A stretch of 64,000 bases of DNA from Bacillota bacterium (lineage in GTDB: Bacteria; Bacillota; Clostridia; Lachnospirales; Lachnospiraceae), in contig JAEZMV010000021.1 in assembly GCA_023414875.1 (NCBI GenBank), forward strand, positions 124,001 to 188,000, read 5' to 3'. The notes below the pieces were generated by a model, which searched no databases, was not told where the DNA came from, and saw only the letters and a list, made by a program, of their open reading frames with translations. Position numbers and translations under genes: made by a program. The stretch's first letter is position 1. Each line of letters begins with the position of its first letter. This document shows positions 53,771-62,810 of this stretch, one piece after another.

Positions 53771-54300
53771 AATTCTACTCCTTTAATTTTCTCTTTTTCA
53801 AATACTTCTTTAAGCCTTTTAGAAACTAATACATGTGAAAGATAATCACTATTTCTTACAATGTCATTATTTGTAATATCTTCAACAGAATATACAATTT
53901 TATCAAACTTTAAGATAGCGGTTGAATTTTTCATAGTTCTAAACAATGACTTTTCTTTATCTATCACTTGTAAAGAAGAAGTTAAGTTCAATAAATAATA
54001 CCCACTAATTTTCTTCTCTTTAACATACACATTTGCTTCAAACACCTGAAAATCTTTGGAGCAAAACGATTCTAATATATCTATGACTTTTCTTGATACT
54101 ACCAACATAGAACCACTATTTGGTAATACATCTGATAGATATTTTTTATCGCATTCAAAGACTATATCAGGACATTTTGTACTAGCTGCGTCCAATAATA
54201 TCGCTTTTTGAAATTCAAACCTATCTGTTCCTGTGTTCTTAATCAAATTACCTATTCTCTTATCTGACCATTTTTCAGGTATTCTCCAAATTCAAACCAT
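53746..54300 (-). pseudogene. Imm11/Imm43-like immunity gene with a stop at codon 3
   Basis: An ideal start (GGAGGTTGAAAAA before ATG at 54300) is followed by Val and then TGA (54294-54292). The same frame then continues without interruption for 180 codons: IWRIPEKWSDKRIGNLIKN, YLSDVLPNSGSMLVVSRKVI, KKISGYYLLNLTSSLQVID. The pattern resembles Imm11/Imm43 immunity proteins of polymorphic toxin systems. TGA for TGG (Trp) would be a single-base change. Translation might restart at TTG 54246. Its toxin tail remnant lies immediately upstream. Confidence 0.55.
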
Positions 54301-54313
54301 TTTTTCAACCTCC

Positions 54314-54575
54314 TTAACGTCTATTTTTATCTAGTGCTCGTTCACCTGAACGTAGTAAATCACGCTCAGACTTAACTATTTCCATAAGTTCATCATTAAA
54401 TTGCGAAGCTGACCAGCCTTCTGCTTTTCCTTGCCTAACTATAGCATCATTTGGTCTGCCAAATTCTCACTAACGCTTTTAAATGCTTTCCTTTGCTCTA
54501 CCGTGAAACCTGCATTCTGAGCCGTTTTTACATTGCTGTTTAGGTTGCTGTAGATACCAAACAATCATGGGCTGA
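54314..54575 (-). pseudogene. Remnant of a polymorphic-toxin C-terminus
   Basis: Two consecutive frames, shifted near 54455, read NVKTAQNAGFTVEQRKAFKS and FGRPNDAIVRQGKAEGWSAS followed by QFNDELMEIVKSERDLLRSG and a stop. There is no start. Its position directly before an immunity-like gene, and the lack of an N-terminal body, mark it as a detached and decayed toxin tail. Toxin class unknown. Confidence 0.45.
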
Positions 54576-54689
54576 CAACTGACTTCTAAAAAGAATACTC
54601 ACTGAATTTGTTATCTTGGAATAGTTTTTGAACTATATCAGTAACAAAAAATCCTTGATTATGGTATTGTTTATTAACTTTCTTATACC

Positions 54690-55154
54690 TTATATAGAAT
54701 TCACTATGTCATCTACCTTACTTGAGAACCTATTCGAATCTTTATTCTTAATTTCAAATAGTAGGTCTACAATTACACTCATTTCCTCGCTATCTAGTCT
54801 TTTAACTCCATTAATATATGGAATATTAAAGGGTTCATAGTTTAAAATCATTCTGTTTATTTTTAATGCCCAGGATTTACCATGTGGAAGCATTTTACTA
54901 ATTCCTTTTACAATCTGATACATCCCTTCATCCAGACCGCACCTATTTGCAATACTAAATATCGCTTCTACAAGGTTGTCTAATGCCGCTGGAGTTACTA
55001 CAGAATCTTCGAAAACTGTACACAATTCAGCTATATTACTATTTTCACCTTTAAGTGAAATATCATATAGAATTTGGTCAAAAATATCTATATCATCGTC
55101 TTCACCCAGAAATCTCATTTTGGTTAAGGTTTGAATATCATGCTGCAAACTCAT
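54690..55154 (-). CDS. Imm30-like immunity protein
   Basis: 154 residues, intact, with a very good ribosome site (AGGAGGTAATATA). All-helical, acidic, with NLVEAIFSIANRCGLDEGMY and LPHGKSWALKINRMILNYEP. The helix with a Trp followed by RMILN resembles Imm30 immunity proteins as I remember them. Immunity proteins bind and block a cognate toxin in the cytoplasm. It lies next to the nuclease-toxin fragment (55296-55795), its probable former partner. Confidence 0.55.
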   Translation of the reverse strand: MSLQHDIQTLTKMRFLGEDDDIDIFDQILYDISLKGENSNIAELCTVFEDSVVTPAALDNLVEAIFSIANRCGLDEGMYQIVKGISKMLPHGKSWALKINRMILNYEPFNIPYINGVKRLDSEEMSVIVDLLFEIKNKDSNRFSSKVDDIVNSI

Positions 55155-55295
55155 TATATTACCTCCTACTTATTATAATTATATAGGCGTTTGCGAAACG
55201 TCACAACCCGCATAAATGCGGGATATTTCTTGTAATAAAACAATATAACTCCTCACCGATTTATGGTAAAATTGAATTGTTGAGAAACAAATCCA

Positions 55296-55795
55296 CTACT
55301 TAATATATTCCATTAGCTGCTTTCTTGAAGCGCTATTATATAAGCCATCTTTCTTTAATATTCTTCTAACATCGTTAATGTTAAAAGCTAAAGCATCCCT
55401 CGGCATTAAGTTCATGTAAATTTCTTATCTCTACCCTTAAAACCATATGTAAATGTTCTTCTATGTCTTCCTCCTATGCCTGGAGATATCTGCTCCAAAT
55501 TCAGTGCAAAACTATCATTCATTTCAATACCAAACTTCTCTTTCATATAGAAGTTCGAAGGCATATGGTGACCTGTCAAATTATCGAAAGGTACGTCATC
55601 CAAACTACCATACGGTCCAAACTCTAATTCTTTGGACAGGAGACTATTACTTGTCTGGGGTACTCTACTTCTTTTGTTAGCAACAAAGCTTACATAACGT
55701 TCGTTTAACTCTGCTTTTGCTAATTCACTTTTGTACTTAAGGTAATTTACATAATTATGCGCCTCACCAACTTCTCTTACTTCCACCTTCACCAA
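55296..55795 (-). pseudogene. GHH/HNH-type nuclease toxin tail, N-terminally lost and frameshifted
   Basis: The frame 55795-55412 carries GPYGSLDDVPFDNLTGHHMP and GGRHRRTFTYGFKGRDKKF, the GHH motif and following strand of HNH/endonuclease-VII toxin domains. The expected continuation (MNLMPRDALAFNINDVRRIL, KKDGLYNSASRKQ) is present at 55415-55296 but one frame away. The main protein body is missing; the fragment begins inside the tail of the DUF3795 gene. It was therefore probably left behind when a polymorphic-toxin locus decayed. Confidence 0.65.
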
Positions 55796-56198
55796 TCGCT
55801 AATTTTTTGGTAAAGTAAGTTTTCCTGATATCACCTACTTCTTCCATCCAGGCATCAATCCCAATTCTCTTCATCCTGCACAAATTATAAAGCTTAATAT
55901 TTTGCGGAAACTTCTCTGCACCATCTGCTAAGGGCATAAGGTATTCACAAGGAAAGGTATCGCATTCAAAGCAGTAATTTACTCCTTTTTCTTTGACGCA
56001 GTCCAAGGTTTTACAACTCTTGTCTCTTAATTTAAGAAACGTACAGATATTACCTTCGGTGCATCCCTTACAGGTTAACAATTCTTTTGGAATCTTAGTC
56101 CTTTCTGATAAGCCTGCGATAAATTCCTCATTCAGATTTTCCTCAAACATTTCACAATTAAAACAGTCAATTCCACATGGTGCAACTATCTTCTTCAT
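55764..56198 (-). CDS. DUF3795 cysteine-rich protein
   Basis: 144 residues from ATG 56198 (GGGAGGA 7 nt upstream; the frame opens at 56228). Ten or so Cys in pairs: CGIDCFNCEMFEE, CKGCTEG, CKTLDC and CFECDTFPC, a metal-binding pattern of the DUF3795 family; function unknown to me. The C-terminal GEGGSKRSW may be altered, since the toxin remnant starts inside it. It lies 29 bp downstream of the sigma factor gene, so possibly in one operon. Confidence 0.78.
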   Translation of the reverse strand: MKKIVAPCGIDCFNCEMFEENLNEEFIAGLSERTKIPKELLTCKGCTEGNICTFLKLRDKSCKTLDCVKEKGVNYCFECDTFPCEYLMPLADGAEKFPQNIKLYNLCRMKRIGIDAWMEEVGDIRKTYFTKKLAIGEGGSKRSW

Positions 56199-56257
56199 CT
56201 TTAGATCCTCCCATTTTTTTATGATCATATGGTTAGACCCTGACTGCTATCAAATGG

Positions 56258-57046
56258 TTACAAAATTTCTATTGTTTTTTTTAAGTTAGATAGAAATTGA
56301 TCCTTTGTTAACCTTGCTTCAACGGTATAAAGATATTCAAATTTTTTTAATAAGGACATCGTTTGAAAAAATTCCTTTTTAAGGTCCTCATTTTTTATTT
56401 GGCAATGGCCCTCCGGCATCGGAAGATTATGATCGTGCATGTATTTAATCCATAAGTGACACTTACAGGGTTTTTTCGGATCAATTAAGCTACATCTCAT
56501 TTCAAACATCTCCTGTAGGTTCTTTCTCCCCCTGTGCAGTGTTACCTTAACATTTTCAACAGACATATCGAGTATCACAGCAATATCCTGATTCTTCAGA
56601 TCTAAACATGTCTTCAATAAAAAACATATTCTTTGGCTCTTTGGTATACATTTCAAGAAACCCTGTAAGCATTTTTCACGCATTTCCTCTACTATCAGGT
56701 TATCCTCCATGCTGGGCGTATATTCAATACTATGAAAAAACTCTTCTTCCGTCATCCTTGAATCCTCTGTTATCCTTTGCAAAGGCAGTTTTTTCATATA
56801 CTCAAAAAATCGATAGCTTTCGTTTACTACGATCCGATATACCCATGTATACAGTTTTGACTGATGTCTGAATTTATCAATATTCTTATATGCCTTTAAA
56901 AATGAATTCTGTAACACATCCTCAGCATCCTGATGGTTGCCAGTCATTCTGTATGCACAGGAATAGAGCTTTGAATAGTTATCAGCATACATCGCTTCTA
57001 ACTGTCTGATCAGCTCCTGTGTATTTATCTCACTTCCAGATAACAT
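56258..57046 (-). CDS. ECF-type RNA polymerase sigma factor with C-terminal extension
   Basis: About 262 residues. Sigma region 2 (YADNYSKLYSCAYRMTGNHQ, DAEDVLQNSFLKAYKNIDKF) and region 4 (PKSQRICFLLKTCLDLKNQD, VENVKVTLHRGRKNLQEMF) are clear. About 85 residues follow that ECF factors usually lack, starting with MRCSLIDPKKPCKCHLW, a Cys/His cluster that could bind metal or sense redox state. No anti-sigma gene is adjacent. Two ATGs follow GAGGAGG; the second (57046) has the better spacing. Confidence 0.88.
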   Translation of the reverse strand: MLSGSEINTQELIRQLEAMYADNYSKLYSCAYRMTGNHQDAEDVLQNSFLKAYKNIDKFRHQSKLYTWVYRIVVNESYRFFEYMKKLPLQRITEDSRMTEEEFFHSIEYTPSMEDNLIVEEMREKCLQGFLKCIPKSQRICFLLKTCLDLKNQDIAVILDMSVENVKVTLHRGRKNLQEMFEMRCSLIDPKKPCKCHLWIKYMHDHNLPMPEGHCQIKNEDLKKEFFQTMSLLKKFEYLYTVEARLTKDQFLSNLKKTIEIL

Positions 57047-57340
57047 CGCCATACCTCCTCTTTTGCAATTAGATATTCCTTATGTAATTAGCCTTTCATA
57101 TGTATTCCATAAAATGGTATCATCATTCTATCTTACCATAATATATTAACTGCTTCAATTCATGAAATAAGTATATCCGTTATAATAAATACGAATTATG
57201 TCAACACAATAATACAACTTGTCATGGATAATCAACTGTTCCTTGATTAAAAAACATTGTCTAAGAAATTATCAGGGACTGATATGTATTATATATATCT
57301 CTGTCAACGATATGCGTATGCTATGATATAAAATAAACAC

Positions 57341-57385
57341 TTGACTCGTTATACTCGAAGGGGATTATAATAATATTATTATAAT
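57341..57385 (+). promoter_or_regulatory. Long-spacer promoter and 22-bp palindrome upstream of the aldo/keto reductase
   Basis: TTGACT (57341-57346), 19 bp, TATAAT (57366-57371). The 19-bp spacer suggests MerR-type control, though the dyad is weak. The -10 box lies within a perfect A/T palindrome ATTATAATAAT / ATTATTATAAT (57364-57385). The rest of 57053-57340 shows no gene. Confidence 0.45.
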
Positions 57386-57407
57386 AAAACATAACTGGAG
57401 GAATTAC

Positions 57408-58328
57408 ATGAAAAAAATAGAGTTAGGAAGAAGCGGACTGCAGGTACCAAATATTGGTGTAGGATGTATGCGAATCTCAGATTTAGATTTACCCCAAGCG
57501 GAACGCTTCATAGAGAAGGCCTTGGAGCTGGGAGCTAATTTCTTTGACCATGCAGATATTTATGACGCAGGAGAATGTGAATCAATTTTTGCTAGGGCAG
57601 CTCATATGAATCCATCCACCCGTGAGAAAATGATACTACAATCAAAATGTGGAATTAAGCCGGGTGTTATGTTTGATTTTTCAAAAGAACATATTCTAAG
57701 TTCTGTAGACGGCATATTAAAACGTCTTCAAACAGATTATCTGGACGTTTTTCTACTTCATAGACCGGATGCTCTGGTAGAACCGGAAGAAGTGGCTGAG
57801 GCCTTTGATCAGCTTGCCAAGGCCGGAAAGGTGCGTCATTTTGGTGTCTCCAATCAGAAGCCAATGCAAATTCAGCTGTTACAAAAATTTGTTAAGCAAC
57901 CGATTATTGCAAATCAGCTTCAGCTTAGCGTGACGAATGCCACTATGATAAGTAATGGGCTTGAGGTTAATATGTTTACTGATAAAGCTGTTGATCGTGA
58001 TGGAAGTGTTTTGGATTTTTGCAGATTACATGATATCACAATACAGCCCTGGTCTCCTTATCAGTATGGTTACTTCGAAGGAGTCTTCCTTAATAACGAT
58101 AAATTCCCGGAGCTGAATGAAACCATCGACAGGATAGCTACGCATTATGAGGTTAGTAACACTACGATAACCATGGCTTGGCTCTTAAGACATCCCGCAA
58201 AGCTACAACCGATTACCGGTACCATGAATTTGAACCGACTGGAGGATATCTGTAAAGCCTCCGAATTATACCTTTCCAGAGAAGAGTGGTACGAGATTTA
58301 TCTCTCTGCCGGAAACATCTTACCATAA
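57408..58328 (+). CDS. Aldo/keto reductase (YdhF-like)
   Basis: 306 residues. TIM-barrel AKR: KIELGRSGLQVPNIGVGCMR at the start, catalytic Asp47 and Tyr52 in FFDHADIYDAGE, Lys80 in ILQSKCG and His in VFLLHRPD. The C-terminal phosphate-binding region ITGTMNLNRLEDICKA is typical of YdhF/AKR11-like NADPH-dependent oxidoreductases. Unlike the AKR at 5.9 kb, there is no iron-sulfur tail. Ribosome site GGAGG. Confidence 0.92.
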   Translation: MKKIELGRSGLQVPNIGVGCMRISDLDLPQAERFIEKALELGANFFDHADIYDAGECESIFARAAHMNPSTREKMILQSKCGIKPGVMFDFSKEHILSSVDGILKRLQTDYLDVFLLHRPDALVEPEEVAEAFDQLAKAGKVRHFGVSNQKPMQIQLLQKFVKQPIIANQLQLSVTNATMISNGLEVNMFTDKAVDRDGSVLDFCRLHDITIQPWSPYQYGYFEGVFLNNDKFPELNETIDRIATHYEVSNTTITMAWLLRHPAKLQPITGTMNLNRLEDICKASELYLSREEWYEIYLSAGNILP

Positions 58329-58338
58329 GAAATAAATT

Positions 58339-58386
58339 CCCCACAGGAGGTTCTCGTTATCATTAACGATCACAGCTCTTGTGGGG
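58339..58386. terminator. Terminator after the aldo/keto reductase
   Basis: CCCCACA / TGTGGGG with inner TCGTTA / TAACGA, followed by ATTTTATT. Confidence 0.75.
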
Positions 58387-58475
58387 ATTTTATTCGCTTA
58401 TTACTAATAGCTAATAGTTTAATCATTGGGTTATTTGAACATGCGAATATATAATATTATTCTGTATGTATTGTA

Positions 58476-59129
58476 TCACCATAAACCATACACCGGACCG
58501 GTAAAATAAAAGGTAACAACTCCTATTGTATTCATGAAACCGTGAGCCAAAACAGAAGCCCACAGGTTTTTATACTTGATTTTAATAATACTAAAGAAGA
58601 TAGCATCCGTTGAGGTTATAATTATCCCGATCAGTCCCTGTTCTGTATGCGCAATACTGAATAAGATAGATGAAATGGCCACTGCTGTTATCATTCCAAG
58701 AGCCTCATTTGAAAACAAGCTCATAATCCTGTTTTGAACAAAACCTCGGTAAGCTAATTCCTCACCGATCGCCGCCAGCGTCCAGCTTGCAATAATAAAA
58801 AACAGTAACAATCCCAGATTTCCCTTTAAATTCTCAAACGTACTGACATCCCGCTTTTCCCCTGTCAAATGATTAAGCACAGGTAAAAATAATCCAAAAT
58901 TAAAAGCAGACCACATTACGGAAAGTCCAAAGATGCTTAAGATTACCTTGATTAATCTTGTTCCTTTACCAAGTCGATGAAATGGTAATTTTTCTTTTCT
59001 TAGGAGCAAAAAAAATAATCCGATGCCTATAATAATTATGGTAGGCATAAAAACATCAAAATAAACTGCGAGTATCATAATAATCAATTCAACGACTGCA
59101 ATTACATGCCATACTTTTTTACTTTTCAT
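58476..59129 (-). CDS. CPBP family intramembrane metalloprotease
   Basis: 217 residues with six or seven membrane segments. Abi/CAAX motifs: the glutamate pair with arginine in AAIGEELAYRGFVQNR, the second His motif SILFSIAHTEQG, and the third VLAHGFMNTIG. Relatives cleave prenylated or bacteriocin-related peptides inside the membrane, or give bacteriocin self-immunity. No bacteriocin gene is near, so the substrate is unknown. Confidence 0.9.
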   Translation of the reverse strand: MKSKKVWHVIAVVELIIMILAVYFDVFMPTIIIIGIGLFFLLLRKEKLPFHRLGKGTRLIKVILSIFGLSVMWSAFNFGLFLPVLNHLTGEKRDVSTFENLKGNLGLLLFFIIASWTLAAIGEELAYRGFVQNRIMSLFSNEALGMITAVAISSILFSIAHTEQGLIGIIITSTDAIFFSIIKIKYKNLWASVLAHGFMNTIGVVTFYFTGPVYGLW

Positions 59130-59249
59130 TCCAAATAAACCTTCCTATCATATCATTATCGTGAGGAAATGCAATTATCTGGAATATTGTACCATGACTT
59201 GTCCTTTGTTACCACCTTATTTATGTGTATTTTAATTATTTAATTATAT

Positions 59250-60158
59250 CTAAGCTCCTCTTTTAACAGCATAGAGTCGTTTTCTATCCGTTAATCTAAT
59301 ATTCTCAAATAGTTCACTTACAACCGCCGACCCCAAAATAATGAATACACCTACGATTTCAACGACTCCTAGCCTCTCGTTCAAAACGATAGCAGATACG
59401 ATAATTGCAATAACCGGATCGAGGTAGCTTAAAACAGCAACCGTTTGTACATTTGTCTCCTTAATCGATGAAAAAAACAGCCAAAATGCGAGTCCGGTAT
59501 GCATCGTACCCAGTATAATCAAAAAGCCTAAACTTCTCCATTCAAAGGTGATATTCTTAGTCTCACCAGCAAAAAAAGTATACGGTATAAGAACAAAACA
59601 AGATATACCAAGCTGTACCATCGTTGAATCTATGCTATCCAGATTCTTTGTTAACTTATTGAACATAGTAAAACCAGCATATGTAATTGCTGCTAACGCA
59701 GCAAATAAGATTCCGATCCCATTTCCCAAATCCTTTTGTGACTTATCAAAGATACCCGATACCACAATTAGGCCGATAAGTGCTGCTATACTACTGATAA
59801 TTTTTATCGTACTCAACTTTTCCTTTAAAACATAGTGTGACATTATCGTTAAGAAAATTGGAGCAAGGTAATAAACGACCGTTGCAATTGCAATAGACGT
59901 ATGCTTAAAGGCTTCAAATAAAAAAATCCATTCCACCCCAAGTACGATACCTGAAGTAATTAATAATCCTATATTTTTCTTTATGCTACTGATTGATATC
60001 TTTTTCTTAAAAAGTAAGCACAGGACAAAAAGAAAGAGAAGTCCTATGATACCTCTTCCCAATGCAATCTCACCCGAAGGTAAATTGATATTCCTAACTA
60101 TAACTCCCATGCTCCCCCAAATCAGCATCGTAATGATTATTTTTAACCTTGGTTTCAT
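59250..60158 (-). CDS. EamA/DMT family transporter
   Basis: 302 residues, ten membrane segments in two EamA repeats; the second repeat ends with the usual VAVLSYLDPVIAIIVSAIVL. Drug/metabolite exporters of this family move amino acids or other small molecules. Divergent from a LysR gene across 157 bp, the classic arrangement of a transporter and its activator. Ribosome site GAGGA. Confidence 0.92.
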   Translation of the reverse strand: MKPRLKIIITMLIWGSMGVIVRNINLPSGEIALGRGIIGLLFLFVLCLLFKKKISISSIKKNIGLLITSGIVLGVEWIFLFEAFKHTSIAIATVVYYLAPIFLTIMSHYVLKEKLSTIKIISSIAALIGLIVVSGIFDKSQKDLGNGIGILFAALAAITYAGFTMFNKLTKNLDSIDSTMVQLGISCFVLIPYTFFAGETKNITFEWRSLGFLIILGTMHTGLAFWLFFSSIKETNVQTVAVLSYLDPVIAIIVSAIVLNERLGVVEIVGVFIILGSAVVSELFENIRLTDRKRLYAVKRGA

Positions 60159-60315
60159 ATCCTCTACGTTCCCCTTATAATAGTATTCTTGTGTCCTATG
60201 GCAGCCATCCGAAAATAGTTGATTTTTCTATACAGGCTATTATAATATAATTATATCTATTATAAAAACGCATTTTTATCATAATCATCATGAGAAAATT
60301 TAATGAGGTTTCCGT

Positions 60316-61185
60316 ATGAACATACAAAAATATATGGCGTTTGTAAAAACCGTTGAATCCGGAAGCCTTACAAAAGCCGCAAAAACACTTGGTTACACGC
60401 AATCGGGAATTAGCCATATGATCAACGATTTAGAGACAGATTGGGGCTTTACGCTGCTTGACCGAAATAGCTCAGGGGTACGAATTACTTCGGATGGGTT
60501 AAAAATACTTCCCTACGTTCAGGAGGTATGCAATTCTCATCTGCGGTTGCTTACTGAAATAAAAGAATTACACGGCCTAAATACCGGTCTCATTCGAATA
60601 GGAACCTTCTCCAGTGTGGCGACGCACTGGCTTCCAAATATTATACAGTTATTTCAAAAGGATTATCCAAGCATTCAATTTGAGATGCTCCTGGGAGATT
60701 ATGATGAAATTGAGCGCTGGATTATGGAAGGTCGTGTTGACTGTGGCTTTCTAAGAATGCCTGTCAAGTCAGAGCTGGAAGGTATCTTCTTGGAGCAGGA
60801 TAAGCTGGTTGTTACACTACCTGAGAATCATCCTATGGTAAATTGTGAGCAATTTCCGATTCAGAAGCTAGTTGGGGAACCCTTTATCTTACTAGAAAAG
60901 GAATCAAATAAAGAGATCTCCGAGTTTTTACAACAGTATAATATCGTCCCGGAGGTACATTATACCACCTGGGATGACTATGCTATTATGTCAATGGTTG
61001 AACACGGATTAGGGATCAGCCTTCTCCCTGAACTGATACTAAAACGCTGCCCTTATCGAATTGTAAAGAAGGAACTGGATCTACCCGCTTACCGAAAGAT
61101 AGGTTTGGTAATCAAAAACTCAAAGACTGTCTCTCTTGCTGTCAAATGCTTCATCGAATATTTGCAGTTTAGAAATAACACATAG
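60316..61185 (+). CDS. LysR family transcriptional regulator
   Basis: 289 residues. HTH in MNIQKYMAFVKTVESGSLTK and LGYTQSGISHMINDLE; effector-binding domain from GLIRIGTFSSVATHWLPNI. Likely controls the divergent EamA transporter gene; the 157-bp gap is A/T-rich. Start is ATG with GAGG 7 nt upstream. Confidence 0.93.
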   Translation: MNIQKYMAFVKTVESGSLTKAAKTLGYTQSGISHMINDLETDWGFTLLDRNSSGVRITSDGLKILPYVQEVCNSHLRLLTEIKELHGLNTGLIRIGTFSSVATHWLPNIIQLFQKDYPSIQFEMLLGDYDEIERWIMEGRVDCGFLRMPVKSELEGIFLEQDKLVVTLPENHPMVNCEQFPIQKLVGEPFILLEKESNKEISEFLQQYNIVPEVHYTTWDDYAIMSMVEHGLGISLLPELILKRCPYRIVKKELDLPAYRKIGLVIKNSKTVSLAVKCFIEYLQFRNNT

Positions 61186-61189
61186 TAAA

Positions 61190-61226
61190 AAAGATAGTAA
61201 TCCTATGCATCAAGATTACTATCTTT
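61190..61226. terminator. Terminator between convergent lysR and encapsulin operon
   Basis: Perfect 13-bp stem AAAGATAGTAATC / GATTACTATCTTT with an 11-nt loop, followed by ATAATAATT on the plus strand. Confidence 0.8.
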
Positions 61227-61358
61227 ATAATAATTGGAGTTGCTAAAAGCATTACAAAACACTTAAATTCGTTGATTTGCACATTAACACCTATGTTTTA
61301 GTGTGATGCAGAGCATAGTTCGATGAGCAACTGTATGAAGTCGTTGGTACTACACCAA

Positions 61359-62810
61359 TCAATGCTTTACTATTTTTAGAAGTGCATTTGCCAGGCAATC
61401 CACCTCTTCCTTTGTATTATACATTCCTAAGGATGCTCGAACCGAACTTTTTAAACCATATTTATTTAAAACAGGTTGCGCACAATGATGTCCTGCCCTG
61501 ACAGCTATCCCTTCCTGATTTAAATATTGGCCTACTTTTTCCGGAGATATCCCATCGATCACAAAGGATAATACACTTGTTTTACATGGTGCAGTACCTA
61601 TCATATGTAAGTTGGGTATTTCTTTTAACCGATCCATTCCATATTCGGTTAGTTTCTTCTCATGCTCTTCAATGCTCTGCATGCATATTCTGCTTAGATA
61701 ATCGATAGCTGCACCTAACCCTATAGCATCAGCTATGTTCCCTGTACCTGCTTCAAACTTGTAGGGTAAATCGTTATATGTGGTATGATTAAAGCTAACG
61801 TTACGAATCATACCCCCACCTCTTTGCCAGGGTGGCATTTGATTCAACAACGCCTTTTTCCCGTATAATACACCAATTCCTGTGGGGCCATACATTTTAT
61901 GCCCGGAGAAAACATAAAAATCAGCGTCCAGCTCATTTACATCCAGCGGCATATGGGGTACGCCCTGAGCACCGTCAACCAGAACCAGAGCCCCATGGTT
62001 ATGAGCCATCTCGATGATAGTTTTTAACGGATTAATTGTTCCGAGTACATTGGATACATGCGTAATACCTACTATCCTGGTATGTGGGGTAAAAAGCTTT
62101 TCGTATTCCTCCAGAAGAAGTTCACCCTGCTCATTCATGGGAATTACTTTAATGACAATTCCCTTTTCCTGCTCCAGCTTTTGCCAGGGTACAATATTGG
62201 AATGATGCTCCATAACGGAGAGCAGAATTTCATCCCCTTCCTGCAGCAACATATTTCCAAGACTTTCAGCCACTAAATTAATTGCTTCCGTAGTTCCTCT
62301 CGTAAAAATAATTTCCTCAGTAGTGCCCGCACCTATAAAGTTCCGAACTTTTTCTCTTGCCCCTTCATAAGCTTTCGTTGCAAGCTCTGCCAGCGTATGT
62401 GCTCCTCGATGGATATTAGAATTGTACTGACTATAATATTGATTTAGCGTACTTATCACATCTGTCGGCTTTTGTGTGGTTGCCCCATTATCAAGCCATA
62501 CCAGTGATCTACCATTAACTCTCCTGTGCAAAATAGGAAAATCCCTGCGTACGGCGTTTACATCATAGTTCAGTATCCAATTAGAAGGCTCCCAATCCTT
62601 TGATGTGTGATAGTTTAAAAATGAATAACTGTCTTCACAACAAGAGTCAGAGGTTTTATGTTGATAGAAATACTCCGGTCTAAAACCTTCACGAAAATAT
62701 TCATTTGCCATGTCTAGCATACGATTTATATTACTATGAAAAGCCTCCATCGGGATATCTTTAGACAGAAAAGCAGAAATCCAAGGGTCCTCCTCATTAT
62801 GTGTAATCAT
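61359..62810 (-). CDS. Cysteine desulfurase, family 2A encapsulin cargo
   Basis: 483 residues. Residues about 85-483 are a SufS-type PLP enzyme: the PLP Lys305 in FSGHKMYGPTGIG and catalytic Cys443 in VRAGHHCAQP are intact, as are RGTTEAINLV and HHSNIVPWQ. It releases sulfur from cysteine as a persulfide. The first 85 residues are an extra N-terminal domain, not part of SufS, that includes a CysCys pair at 57-58; extensions of this kind load the enzyme into the shell. Its ATG overlaps the shell gene stop by 14 bp, so the two are translationally coupled. No sufU or iron-sulfur genes adjoin. Confidence 0.92.
   Translation of the reverse strand: MITHNEEDPWISAFLSKDIPMEAFHSNINRMLDMANEYFREGFRPEYFYQHKTSDSCCEDSYSFLNYHTSKDWEPSNWILNYDVNAVRRDFPILHRRVNGRSLVWLDNGATTQKPTDVISTLNQYYSQYNSNIHRGAHTLAELATKAYEGAREKVRNFIGAGTTEEIIFTRGTTEAINLVAESLGNMLLQEGDEILLSVMEHHSNIVPWQKLEQEKGIVIKVIPMNEQGELLLEEYEKLFTPHTRIVGITHVSNVLGTINPLKTIIEMAHNHGALVLVDGAQGVPHMPLDVNELDADFYVFSGHKMYGPTGIGVLYGKKALLNQMPPWQRGGGMIRNVSFNHTTYNDLPYKFEAGTGNIADAIGLGAAIDYLSRICMQSIEEHEKKLTEYGMDRLKEIPNLHMIGTAPCKTSVLSFVIDGISPEKVGQYLNQEGIAVRAGHHCAQPVLNKYGLKSSVRASLGMYNTKEEVDCLANALLKIVKH

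Noticed and set aside
55155..55260. CCCGCA / TGCGGG hairpin with nearby repeats, considered as an attachment site for the toxin region.
   Set aside because: No direct repeat on the other side and no integrase; probably an ordinary hairpin after the toxin fragment.
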